From Lewinellaceae bacterium (GTDB taxonomy: Bacteria > Bacteroidota > Bacteroidia > Chitinophagales > Saprospiraceae): 64,000 nucleotides of DNA. The notes under the pieces were generated by a model. The model had not been told where the DNA came from. It saw only the letters and a list, made by a program, of their open reading frames with translations, and searched no databases. The stretch lies in the NCBI GenBank assembly GCA_016710765.1, contig JADJUJ010000003.1:62001-126000 (forward strand). Reading direction: 5' to 3'. Shown piece by piece: positions 19,529-29,180 of the stretch; positions within the stretch are counted from its first letter, which is position 1; the number at the start of each line of letters is the position of its first letter. Made by a program: the position numbers and the translations under genes.

Positions 19529-19536
19529 CAAAGATA
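19529..19536 (-). promoter_or_regulatory. -7 promoter box for the TPR gene (TATCTTTG)
   Basis: On the minus strand TATCTTTG matches TAnnTTTG and lies 40 nt upstream of the ATG at 19488. Confidence 0.4.
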
Positions 19537-19597
19537 TTTGAAATAAACGCAGCAGCACGGCTTTCTGTTTTATTAGCACTGATTAATTGGGTTGATC

Positions 19598-19605
19598 TAC
19601 CTTTG
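19598..19605 (+). promoter_or_regulatory. -7 promoter box for the DUF4838 gene (TACCTTTG)
   Basis: TACCTTTG matches TAnnTTTG and lies 21 nt before the ATG at 19627. It is divergent from the TPR-gene box about 60 bp to the left, so the two genes share one regulatory gap. Confidence 0.45.
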
Positions 19606-19626
19606 TACGACATCAATCGACCTATT

Positions 19627-21821
19627 ATGCGTACTTTATATTGTTTTGTTTTCCTCGGCCTTAGTGTTTTGGTAAAAGCCCAGGCGCCCCAAATTGTACT
19701 GTCAAAAAATGCTGCAGAGCCTGAAAAGCGGGCCGCTGTAGTGTTGCAACACTACTTACAACGAATGTGTTCGCAAACAGTTCCCATTGCTTCACGTGCT
19801 AAAAGCAATTCTGCGGCAACGGTGTACATCGGTTGGCAGCAAGCAGTCATGAAGGCTGGTTTATCGGCGCCTCCCGAAATAATGGCGCCCGACGCCTACT
19901 TCGTTCAGGGCAGCAACAACAGCTTTTTGATTGTCGGATCTGGTGAATATGGGGCAGAATATGGTGTTTACACCTTATTGGAACTTTTGGGTTGTCGTAA
20001 ATACAGTCCGCGCGATTCTCTGCTGCCCAAAATCAGTGTTGTTAAATTGCCCGATTTTCCGGCGCGGTACGAAGCACCAGCGTTTGCTTACCGCGAACTG
20101 CATTACGAACCCGCGTTTGATACTGGTTGGGCCCGATGGCATAAAGTAAAAACCCGATCGGATAAGCAGGAGGACTGGGGCCTGTTTGTGCATACGTTCG
20201 ACAAACTTTGCCCGGCAGAAAAATATTTTTCCACCCACCCGGAATATTTTTCCTGGAATGGCGCCCAACGATCACCCGGACAGTTGTGCCTGGCAAACGA
20301 CACTGTAAGGCAAATTGTGGTGGCTTCCTTAAGGGAGGAAATGGCCAAAAAGCCGCAGGCTTTGTACTGGTCGGTGAGTCAAAACGACAATTACGATTAT
20401 TGTAAATGCGATCGTTGCCAGGAGCTGGAATACCAGTATGGCGGTCCTTCGGGGACGCTGATACATTTCGTCAATGCGGTGGCCGCTGAATTTCCCGCAA
20501 AAATTATTTCTACGCTGGCCTATCAATATACCCGGCACCCACCGCGCGGTATCGTTCCTGCCGAAAATGTGAGTGTTTGCCTGTGCAGTATTGAATGCAA
20601 CCGGGGGAAACCAATAGAAGACGGATGCATCGATTTCGCCGCCGACCTGACGGGTTGGTCGGTTATAACCCAGCGACTGATGGTCTGGAACTATGTGGTG
20701 CAGTTTCGCAGTTATGTGAGCCCGTTCCCCAACTGGGTGGCATTGCAGCCCAATTTGCAGTTGTTCCGTCGCCTGGGTACCCAAATGATGTTTACCCAAG
20801 GCAGTGGCAGCAGCCGATCGGAATTTTCAGATATGCGCGCCTACCTGCTGGCCAAACTGATGTGGAACCCCGATGCCAACATGGATTCCATTCTCACGGA
20901 TTTTGGCGCGGGATACTATGGCGCGGCCAAGGGGCTGGTTTGGGACTATATCCACGACCTGACGGAAAGCATGGAGGATAAAGGGGGCAAACTGTGGATT
21001 TACGACATTCCCCAAAACGAGGATTTTTTGCGCTATCCTTTTCGGATTGTCGACCAGTTGTCGAAACTGGAAAATTTGCCAGATAGCATCCAGCTCAGTG
21101 CCGCACAAAGTATGCACCTAATAGACGCCCGACTGCCACTGGAATATGCCTTGCTCGAAAATTTTAAAGTAGATACTACTGTAATTTTGGCCAGAGGCGG
21201 CCTGAGCCGGGAGGAAATCATTTTGCAACGCCTGGACGACTTTGTCAATGATTGCAAAAAGGTTGGTTTTGAGCACCTGCAGGAAACCACGGGTTATGGC
21301 CCAATGGGCTACCGCGACGATTACAAACGTTTTCTCAACCGCCGTGCGGTTGCCAGCCGCTCCATCGCCCAGCGGATTGAACTGGCCCAACCGGCATCCT
21401 CCAACTACGCCCACGGTGTGGCGCGCGAGCTCATCAACCGGCAAATTGGCGAAACCGATTTCCGATACAATTGGCTGGGTTTTGAAGGGAACGACCTTGA
21501 AGCAACCATAACTTTGCGCAGCAACCACTGCTCCTCGGTGGAAGTATCATTTTGCAGGACCAGCAGTCCTGGGTTTTTTATCCCCAAAAAGTTGTGGTAG
21601 AGGTTTCTACTGATGGCAAAACCTTTGAAAAGGTATATGAAGAAAGTGTGGAGATTAAGCCCAACATGAAAAAGAGCATCATGCTGGTCAGCGCCAAATT
21701 TCCGGAGCGCGAAGCGCAATTCGTCCGGGTTACCGCCGTCAACATCAAGACTTGTCCGAAATGGCATTCCTGCTTCGGCAACCCCTGCTGGATATTTGCC
21801 GATGAGATAGTGGTGGAGTAG
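19627..21821 (+). CDS. DUF4838 domain protein, frameshifted near the C-terminus
   Basis: About 731 residues after correction, with a signal peptide (MRTLYCFVFLGLSVLVKAQ). Residues 30-130 match the N-terminal domain of large glycosidases (EKRAAVVLQHYLQRMCSQTV, FLIVGSGEYGAEYGVYTLLE). A TIM-barrel-like DUF4838 region follows (LYWSVSQNDNYDYCKCDRCQ, YVSPFPNWVALQPNLQLFRR). The C-terminus after the frameshift (FYPQKVVVEVSTDGKTFEKV, ADEIVVE) looks like a discoidin-type carbohydrate-binding domain. The frame ends early at 21600; one missing T in the run 21550-21553 restores the stop at 21821. DUF4838 proteins are thought to act on glycans, but the substrate is unknown. Its last 51 bp are duplicated at 23916. 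Confidence 0.82.
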
Positions 21822-21851
21822 GGGCAGATATTCCAAAATTTTATTTAAAAA

Positions 21852-21890
21852 GGGCGCCCAATGACTTGCATTGGGCGCCCATAGTTTTTT
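21852..21890. terminator. GC-rich bidirectional terminator
   Basis: Arms GGGCGCCCAATG (21852-21863) and CATTGGGCGCCC (21869-21880) pair perfectly around a 5-nt loop. A T6 run follows (21885-21890) and an A5 run precedes. It separates the DUF4838 gene from the convergent gene ending at 21913. Confidence 0.85.
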
Positions 21891-21912
21891 GCAGTTGGTA
21901 TTTGGGAAGGCA

Positions 21913-22470
21913 TTAGAAATCGAGGATATCATTCCAGGCTGATAATTTATAAGGGTACAAAGTTTCCTTTATCACCGTTAATCGCTCTTGCATCAATTCT
22001 GCTTTTTGTGCATCCAGCCAGGCATCCACGGCATTAAAGGTGTCACCAAACTCTTTGCCCAAACCTTTAATCACATCCAGCAAGCCCCTAAGGCCTAGTG
22101 CTGCATTGGCGCCAGCACGATGAGAGTTGTTGATGTAGTAGGCAGCAAAGGCATCCAAATCAGCCTGAATTTGAGGCAAATAAAGGTCAAGGTCCTGGCC
22201 TTTAACTTTCTTGCCGGAGCGGACTTTTGACTCCAAGCCTTGAATCATGAGGTCGACCCCATTTTTTACCTTGGTATAGTGACTTTGGGCAACCCGGTAT
22301 TCCGGCGCGTCATGGTTCCATTCGAGTTGGATGGTGCGGCCATAGTCTTCAGCCGTTTTTTTGATAGTGGCCAGGACAGGAAATTTGTCGGCATACTTTT
22401 GAGCCTGGGCAAGGGTTGATATGCCAAATTGGCAAACCAGAATAGCGAGTACTTGAACGAAAGTTTTCAT
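21913..22470 (-). CDS. hypothetical secreted helical protein
   Basis: About 185 residues from the ATG at 22470, starting with a signal peptide (MKTFVQVLAILVCQFGISTL, Ala-Gln-Ala-Gln cleavage region). The mature part is helical: YADKFPVLATIKKTAEDYGR, a coil with KVRSGKKVKGQDLDLYLPQI, and a C-terminal helix. There is no catalytic motif. It follows the metallopeptidase gene on the same strand and the upstream frame overlaps it by about 120 bp, so the two may form one unit. I do not recognise the family. Confidence 0.65.
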   Translation of the reverse strand: MKTFVQVLAILVCQFGISTLAQAQKYADKFPVLATIKKTAEDYGRTIQLEWNHDAPEYRVAQSHYTKVKNGVDLMIQGLESKVRSGKKVKGQDLDLYLPQIQADLDAFAAYYINNSHRAGANAALGLRGLLDVIKGLGKEFGDTFNAVDAWLDAQKAELMQERLTVIKETLYPYKLSAWNDILDF

Positions 22471-23635
22471 CTTGGAAGAAGGATTTAGTTGAAGGATATT
22501 GAAAATGGATAATAGTCTGATTTTGAGATTTTTTGCCCCACCAATCATAAAAAATATTAAATTTTACATTCAGATTATGAGTGCCTGACATTGGAATACC
22601 CATCGAATCATAGGGTATAAATAGTTCATGTTCTGTGAATTTGCTGCTATCGTAACTCGGTTTTACAGTGTTTATATCACCTGATTTGGAATAACTTGTG
22701 CAAACCTGGGAATTGATCGCTCGGTATTTTGAGTTCTTTTCGTTATAAATGGCTTCTTTATTCTCATCATGCAAATAGGCTACAATTTTCAAGTTGGTGG
22801 ATTTCAGTTTATAGGCGGAAAAATCCAACTTGAACACCATACCGTTTTCACCCGAGGGACCTTTAACATTGTGTTGGATTTTTAGGTCGCGGAAAACAAC
22901 AGATGATTCAACTTCATATTTGTCCCAGCCTGAATTGATTGCTATTTCTCGTACTCTTCTGGCAGGGTGACTTTCAGTTTCGCTTTCGGGAAGCACTTTT
23001 AGCCACCTTGTTGCATCTTCCTTTGATGCATTAAGCCTTTTTAAGATTTCACCTGTCAGCTGATCTGCTTCCAGTTCTCTTTCATGCGGTTTCATACCCA
23101 GGTAAAAATTATGACCGCGTAGGATGTGACCCATTTCATGTACCAAAATTCCGGTGATTATCCAGGTGAATTTTTCGTTGTAAAAATGCTTTATGCCGCT
23201 GGACTTGTATTGGGAAATGAACTGGTTTTGTTTGCTTTTCATGTTCTCCAAGCTAGGTTTTGACCCTGAATTGGTAGCGTACCACTTGGTGGTATTTGTC
23301 ATTTCTTTCAGGTTGCTGACGAATCGAGGATTATAGTAAATTATAAACGCTGAAGCGGCTGACTCGGCCTGGAAATTATTTACATTCGAGGCAGGTACGA
23401 CCTTAATAGGTTGTGTTTCGGGCAACCCAAGCAGCTCCGTGCTAATTTTTTGGGCTAAAACGTTCAGGTAAAAATGATCTTCTACCATCCCAATAGATTC
23501 TATTTCAGTGGCACTCATGGAAAGCACATTTTCCACCACCTCACCGCCAGCAGCACATTTGAATTTTTGCTGTGCGGAAACAGAAGTCAGAAAAGAAAAA
23601 AGGGAAAGGAACAGGAAAGTGTTGAAAGTTTTCAT
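22349..23635 (-). CDS. secreted HExxH zinc metallopeptidase-like protein
   Basis: From the ATG at 23635, a signal peptide (MKTFNTFLFLSLFSFLTSVS) precedes a domain with HEMGHILRGHNFYLGM (about residues 155-170) followed by HERELEADQLTG. This is the zinc-binding HExxH plus a downstream acidic ExxAD helix, as in gluzincin-type peptidases related to M48. The C-terminal third is beta-rich (VVFRDLKIQHNVKGPSGENG, LFIPYDSMGIPMSGTHNLNV). The frame runs about 120 bp into the next gene, ending in a Cys/Ser-rich tail. A lost stop through an indel near 22480-22550 would explain this, so the 3' end is uncertain. The base composition is more AT-rich than the neighbours. Confidence 0.7.
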   Translation of the reverse strand: MKTFNTFLFLSLFSFLTSVSAQQKFKCAAGGEVVENVLSMSATEIESIGMVEDHFYLNVLAQKISTELLGLPETQPIKVVPASNVNNFQAESAASAFIIYYNPRFVSNLKEMTNTTKWYATNSGSKPSLENMKSKQNQFISQYKSSGIKHFYNEKFTWIITGILVHEMGHILRGHNFYLGMKPHERELEADQLTGEILKRLNASKEDATRWLKVLPESETESHPARRVREIAINSGWDKYEVESSVVFRDLKIQHNVKGPSGENGMVFKLDFSAYKLKSTNLKIVAYLHDENKEAIYNEKNSKYRAINSQVCTSYSKSGDINTVKPSYDSSKFTEHELFIPYDSMGIPMSGTHNLNVKFNIFYDWWGKKSQNQTIIHFQYPSTKSFFQDENFRSSTRYSGLPIWHINPCPGSKVCRQISCPGHYQKNG

Positions 23636-23693
23636 GGCAAGTTGGTTTTCGTTTGATGATCTTGTCTGCCCAAGCATTGCTTTGTAAGACGCA

Positions 23694-23701
23694 CAAATAT
23701 A
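23694..23701 (-). promoter_or_regulatory. -7 promoter box for the metallopeptidase gene (TATATTTG)
   Basis: On the minus strand TATATTTG matches TAnnTTTG and lies 58 nt upstream of the ATG at 23635. Confidence 0.4.
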
Positions 23702-23915
23702 TGTTTGTTATAATGTTAAAACGCTGTTAAGGCAATTTAATATTCGGTTAAATGTTTATGCGTAAAAATTAAATATTTTAGTGTGTCGCATAAACACGGG
23801 CTTAGCAGTTTATTGCATATGTAGTTGATTAATAATGTTTTAGGTAACTAAAAAACATTAAATTAAATAATAATGGGTGCTATTTTTGTCTTACCAAATT
23901 CTTAATTTTTCTTCT

Positions 23916-23969
23916 TGCTTCGGCAACCCCTGCTGAATATTTGCTGATGAGATTGTGGTGGAGTAGGGT
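23916..23969 (+). repeat. duplicated 3' end of the DUF4838 gene
   Basis: 54 bp match 21771-21824 with three mismatches by eye, ending with the same GTGGTGGAGTAGGG. In the original copy the segment encodes CFGNPCWIFADEIVVE and the stop; in the copy Trp (TGG) has become TGA. Sequence on either side is unrelated. It is therefore a gene-end fragment, about 2.1 kb from its source, with two reverse genes between. Confidence 0.85.
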
Positions 23970-24102
23970 GAAATAAGGCAAACCCAACCATTTTCGCTGA
24001 AGGCGCTGTCTTTGTTAATGTAAGCGCTTTGAAGAAGCCTTTGGGCCGTTGGTGGCATCTGATGAACATGTTGTGGCCTTATTCACGACCAAAAATTTAG
24101 CT

Positions 24103-24942
24103 ATGAAAACAAAAACACTTTGTTTTGTACTGTTGATGGCCTTTGGGCTGTTCGCAGGCACACTCCGTGCACAGGGCACTTTTACCGAAACCCACACCAT
24201 TGATTGTGGCGATACACTCACTATCGGTAGTTTGGGCTACCCAACCTGGAATGATCCGCACATCATTCAACCTCCAAAATGGGGTTTTGCCAGGCTGTTG
24301 GGTGATTTTGCACCGCCCAATATTTTGGAATACCAGGCGCCACCCTGTTTTGTGGGGATGGATACCCTGGTCATCGAATGCGCACACGCTACTCAAATCA
24401 CCTGCGATACTGGGATCTATATTTTTAACGTGGTTTGCTTTGCTCCTTTTACTACGGCCTTTACATACCAGATAAATTGCAACGACTCACTATATACAGG
24501 TAACCTTAGTGGATGGTTTGGGCCTCAGATCAGCGCCGGGCCCAACCATGGTATGGCAAAAATTATCTTTGAACCTACCGATGGCGCCGGTGTGAAATAC
24601 ATTCCGGAGCCCAATTTTGAGGGGTTGGACTATGTGAAGGTAACCACCACCTTTGGCGATTTCCTTTACCTGTTTCAGGTGTCCTGTACAGCGAGTTCAG
24701 TGACTGAAAAGCGCTTGTTGCCAATGGTATTGTCACCCAACCCGGCACAACAATTCGTTCAAATTACCGGCCCGGAGCGCCTGGAAGAAGTCTGGATATT
24801 TGACCAGCTGGGTCGAATCATGCCAGCACAAATTACCAACGGGAATGTGATCCTACTGAATGGCTATCCGGCAGGAGTGTACCAGATATTGGCAACGGAT
24901 GGGAAACAATTGTTTTCGGGCCGACTGGTGAAAATGGACTGA
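24103..24942 (+). CDS. secreted protein with T9SS C-terminal sorting domain
   Basis: About 279 residues from the ATG at 24103 (MKTKTLCFVLLMAFGLFAGT signal peptide). The mature part has two similar Cys-containing beta domains (HTIDCGDTLTIGSLGYPTWN and FTYQINCNDSLYTGNLSGWF), apparently an internal duplication of about 105 residues. The last 75 residues are a type A sorting domain: PMVLSPNPAQQFVQITGPER, then VWIFDQLGRI, GVYQILATDGKQLFSGRLVK. The protein is therefore probably exported by the type IX system and attached to the surface or released. Function is otherwise unknown. Confidence 0.85.
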   Translation: MKTKTLCFVLLMAFGLFAGTLRAQGTFTETHTIDCGDTLTIGSLGYPTWNDPHIIQPPKWGFARLLGDFAPPNILEYQAPPCFVGMDTLVIECAHATQITCDTGIYIFNVVCFAPFTTAFTYQINCNDSLYTGNLSGWFGPQISAGPNHGMAKIIFEPTDGAGVKYIPEPNFEGLDYVKVTTTFGDFLYLFQVSCTASSVTEKRLLPMVLSPNPAQQFVQITGPERLEEVWIFDQLGRIMPAQITNGNVILLNGYPAGVYQILATDGKQLFSGRLVKMD

Positions 24943-25203
24943 TTACTCCGGTTTGCGCAGGCGCTTCATGCCGTAATTTACCAGGACCATTACTGCCAGG
25001 CCAATGATATAAGCCGAAACAAACATGATCCAGTCGTAGGTGTCTTTTTGTACTGCTTCTCTCTTGGCTGCAACTCCCCAAAGGTTGCCGATGCCTCTTT
25101 TTACAAAAAAGCGGGATACGAGCATGGAAGCCGATAAACCAGCGAGGTAACCGACAGAGAGGTTGAGGGCTTCGTTGGCAATGAATTTGGCAAATTTAGA
25201 CAT
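24943..25203 (-). CDS. small two-helix membrane protein
   Basis: An 86-residue protein with two hydrophobic segments (LSVGYLAGLSASMLVSRFFV and WIMFVSAYIIGLAVMVLVNY) and basic ends, so both termini are probably cytoplasmic. Its stop directly abuts the end of the convergent T9SS gene (24942/24943). It lies downstream of dnaE on the same strand with a 105-bp gap. The family is unknown. Confidence 0.6.
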   Translation of the reverse strand: MSKFAKFIANEALNLSVGYLAGLSASMLVSRFFVKRGIGNLWGVAAKREAVQKDTYDWIMFVSAYIIGLAVMVLVNYGMKRLRKPE

Positions 25204-25308
25204 GGAGCTGTGATGATAATTGCGCTTGATGTTGATGTAAAATAAGCAACGGTTAGAAACTGTACTGGCGCAATAGGGTATGAACCCAATGTGCCGGTAC
25301 TGTTTCTA

Positions 25309-28300
25309 CTATCCCGCCGTGCATTCCAGACCCAGCTTTTCCATTTCCATGGCAAAATCGGAGCTGGCATTTACTTTTCGGCCGCCCGATACGAAGTTCA
25401 GCACGTTTTTATTGGTGTAGTCAACTACACGGACTTTAAGTTGGTGCTTTCCCTTGTGTTCCTTACAAATGCGATCGAGGTTGCTGATCAGGGCGTCGGA
25501 GAGAAGCTCGAGCGGAACCTGCAGGGTAACGCTCTGCACCTGGGTACTGGCTACCGATTCGAGTAGTTGCACCTGTTCTACCTTGAACTCCATTTCGTCG
25601 CTGTTCCAGCGCTGTTTCATCTGTCCGGTAACAAAAAGGCTCTGGCCTTCGTCGAAGAAATGCTTGAACTGTGCGTAGTCGTTGCTGAACATGGTAATTT
25701 CCAACATGCCAGAATAATCTTCCAGGGTAAAACGCCCCCAGCCGGTGCCTTTCTGGCTGATGCGGTGGTCGGCTTTGGTGACAAAACCTGCGATCTTTAT
25801 TTTCTGGCTTCTGAAGGTATCCACCCGGTCGAGCGAGCAAGTCGTGAGGTTTTGTACTTCAAATTTGTAGTCGTCGAGTGGGTGCCCTGAGATGTAAATG
25901 CCAACCACATCTTTTTCGCGTTGCAGGCGGGTAAGCAGGCCCCAGGGCTCTGTTTTGGGTACTTCAGGCACGGGCAGACTAACAGAGTCGGACAGGTCGC
26001 CAAACAGCGAATTGACCGACATGATTTTGTCCTCCTGAAAAGCTGCGCCGTATTTGAGCAGGTGCTCGATGTACGACTCGTACTTATCGGAGGGGCGAAC
26101 AGCGCAGCCCGGTGCAATCCTGACCCTTCGCCCTTAGAGGAAGGCACTTCTCCAAAACTGTCGAAAGCGCCGGCAAACGCCAGGCATTCCATTACTTTTT
26201 TGTTGAAAGCCCGCAGGTTGATCCGCTGCATGCACTCGTAAATGTCTTTGAAAGGGCCGTTTTTCCGCTCTTCGATCAGGCTTTCCACGGCCGCTTCGCC
26301 CACACCTTTGACGGCGCCGAGGCCATAACGGATATCGCCTTTTTTGTTGACGGAGAAGTTGAGTTGGGATTCGTTGATGTCGGGGCCTTTCACATCCAGG
26401 CCCATGCGCCGACATTCTTCGAGGAAAAAAGTGATTTTCTCGATGTTGTTTTGGGAATGCGTCAACACGGCAGCCATATACTCCGAAGGGTAATGGGCTT
26501 TAAGATAGGCCGTCTGGTAAGCGACAAAGGCGTAACAAGTTGAGTGTGATTTGTTGAAGGCATAGGAGGCGAATGCTTCCCAGTCGGTCCACACTTTTTC
26601 CAGTTTGTCCTTGGCCATGCCTTTGGCAGAAGCGCCATCGATAAATTGGCCTTTCATTTTGTCCAGTACCGACTTTTGCTTCTTACCCATGGCTTTGCGA
26701 AGCACGTCGGCATCGCCCTTGGAAAATCCCGCCATTTTTTGGGAAAGGAGCATGATTTGTTCCTGGTACACGCAAATGCCGAGGGTTTCGCCCAGGTACT
26801 CCTCCATTTCCGGAAGGTCGTAAACTACCGTTTGTCGGCCGTGTTTGCGGGCAATAAAGTCGGGGATATATTCCAATGGCCCCGGACGGTACAGCGCGTT
26901 CATGGCGATGAGGTCGTCGAATTTATCGGGCTTGAGCTCGCGCAGGTATTTTTGCATGCCAGCGCTTTCGAACTGGAAGGTGCCGTTGGTTTCACCGCGT
27001 TGGTAGAGTTCGTAGGTCTTGACGTCGTCGAGCGGTATCTCATCAATTTCGATGGTAACACCGTGGTTTTCCTTGATCATGCGCAGGGCGTCGCGAATGA
27101 TGGTCAGGGTTTTGAGCCCCAAAAAGTCCATCTTGATGACCCCTGCATCTTCAATCACGGAGCCTTCATATTGGGTGACCAGCAGATCGGAATCCTTGGC
27201 CGTGGCCACAGGAATAATCTCGGTAAGGTCCATGGGCGCAATGATGATGCCTGCAGCATGGATGCCGGTGCCGCGAACGGAACCCTCCAGCACCAGGGCC
27301 TCCCGCAACACGCCGGATTCCTGGGTGCCCTCGTCGTTGAGGAATTCGCGAAGTTTCTTGATGTTGTCGAGGTCCTCACCACTTAGCCCTTCCTTTTCTT
27401 TCAGGGAGCCCTCTCCGTCGATGGGCGCAGTGAGTACGCGCCGCAAAGAGGTTCCTGGCTTATCGGGTACCAGCTTGGCCAGGGCGTTGGACTGGTCGAG
27501 TGGGAGGTCGAGCACCCGGGCCACATCTTTAATCGACATTTTAGCCGCCATGGTGCCGTAAGTCACAATTTGGGCGACCTGCTGTTTGCCGTATTTTTCC
27601 ACCACGTAATCGATCACTTTTTGCCGGCCTTCGTCGTCGAAGTCGGTATCGATATCCGGCATGGATTTCCGGTCGGGGTTGAGGAAACGTTCGAACAGCA
27701 GGTTGTACTTTATGGGGTCGATGTTCGTGATGCCAATGCAGTAGGCCACTGCTGAACCTGCTGCTGAGCCACGGCCGGGGCCTACCATTACACCCAGGTC
27801 GCGCCCTGCTTTGATAAAGTCGGACACGATGAGGAAGTAACCCGCAAACCCCATGGTTTTGATGGTGTGCAGTTCGAAATTGAGGCGCTCCTCGATTTCA
27901 GGCGTGAGGACTTTGTACCGTTCCCGCGCGCCGGTGAAGGTCATGTCGCGCAGGTAATCGTCCTGGGTCTGAAATTCCTTAGGAATCACAAAGTTGGGCA
28001 ACAGGATATCCTGCTTCAACTTGAGGTGTTCGCATTTGTCGACGATTTCCATTGTATTGTCCAGCGATTCGGGCACATCCTGAAACAGTTTTCCCATTTC
28101 AGCCTGTGTTTTGAAATAGAACTGGTCGTTCCAGAAGGCAAAGCGGCCGCCTTTGGTGGTAGCGCCTTCCTCGATAAATTCGCGAATGACGGGCGTAGCC
28201 TGTTTTTCGCCGGTGTTGATGCACAGCAGGATGTCGTGCGCGTTGGAGTCTTTTTGATCGACGTAGTGGGAGTCGTTGGTACAAATAGTTTTTACATTGT

Positions 28301-28895
28301 ACTCCTTGGCCCAGCGGAGCAGCACTTCATTTACCTTGTCCTGTTCGGGCATTTGGTGGCGCTGCAGTTCGATGTAGTAGTCTTCGCCAAAAATATCGAG
28401 CCACCATTCAAATTCTTTGCGCGCCGCTTCTTCACCGTGCCGCAGGATGGTTTGGGGCACCATTGCACCCAGGCAACAGGTGGTGGCAATCAGCCCTTTA
28501 TGGTACTTCAACACCAGTTCTTTGTCGATACGGGGGTATTTGCTGTACAAGCCCTCGATGTATCCCAGCGAGCAGAGTTTCACCAGATTTTTATACCCTT
28601 CGGGGTTTTTGGCCAAAAAAAGCTGGTGAAAACGCTTGTCTTTGTCTTCTTTGGTAAAGGTTTTGCGGTGCCGGTCGGTCACCACATAAAACTCACATCC
28701 CACAATGGGTTTCACGCCCTCGTGTCTTGCTGCCTCGGCTACAAATTGAAAAACACCGAACATGTTGCCGTGGTCGGTGATGGCCAGCGCCTTCATGCCA
28801 TCTGCTGCTGCTTTCTTGTACAGCGCCGGAATGGCCGCAGCACCGTCGAGCAGGGAATATTGGGTATGGCAATGGAGGTGGGCAAAATTGGGCAT
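25309..28895 (-). CDS. dnaE: DNA polymerase III alpha subunit, split by a frameshift
   Basis: Replicative polymerase of about 1195 residues. It starts with the PHP domain (FAHLHCHTQYSLLDGAAAIP, HGNMFGVFQFVAEA) and continues with the C-family palm. GPGRGSAAGSAVAYCIGITN and the catalytic-Asp motif MPDIDTDFDDEGR lie near residues 370-420. Fingers (YRPGPLEYIPDFIARKHGR), the helix-hairpin-helix (LGAVKGVGEAAVESLIEERK) and the C-terminal OB domain (KIAGFVTKADHRISQKGTGW) follow. The frame breaks near 26092-26095, where one base is missing from a four-base run. Repairing it joins RAALFAPSDKYESYIEHLLK. As the gene is essential, the break is almost certainly a sequencing error. Confidence 0.95.
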
Positions 28896-28972
28896 GAAAA
28901 CAGCGTTAAGTCGATGGGGAAAGTGGGGGTGGGGTGGTTCCGCGGGGTGAAAGTCCCTTGGGCAAATTTAAA

Positions 28973-28980
28973 ACAATTCG
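28973..28980 (-). promoter_or_regulatory. -7 promoter box upstream of dnaE (TAAATTTG)
   Basis: On the minus strand TAAATTTG matches TAnnTTTG, 77 nt before the dnaE start. No -33 at proper spacing was seen, so this is a weak candidate. Confidence 0.3.
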
Positions 28981-29180
28981 TGGGGAAATATTAAGCGAAA
29001 CCGAAAAAATGTTGGACAAAATTTTGCCGCCAGGAACCTCCGTGGGTGATGCGTCTGTTTTCCGTTTAGGGTGCTTAATGCGCCCATTGAACGTTTGGCT
29101 GCAACATTTGTATAATCAAATGGTCTTTGGTTGAAGATACCGGTTATTTTAGTCCGTGAACAATCCCTTCTATTGCTGCT

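Larger units (their letters stand above)
23636..24102. other. AT-rich 467-bp intergenic region
   Basis: Holds a -7 box for the peptidase gene (23694-23701), a strongly AT-rich stretch (about 23700-23910) without open frames, and the duplicated DUF4838 gene end (23916-23969). I find no gene. Confidence 0.6.
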
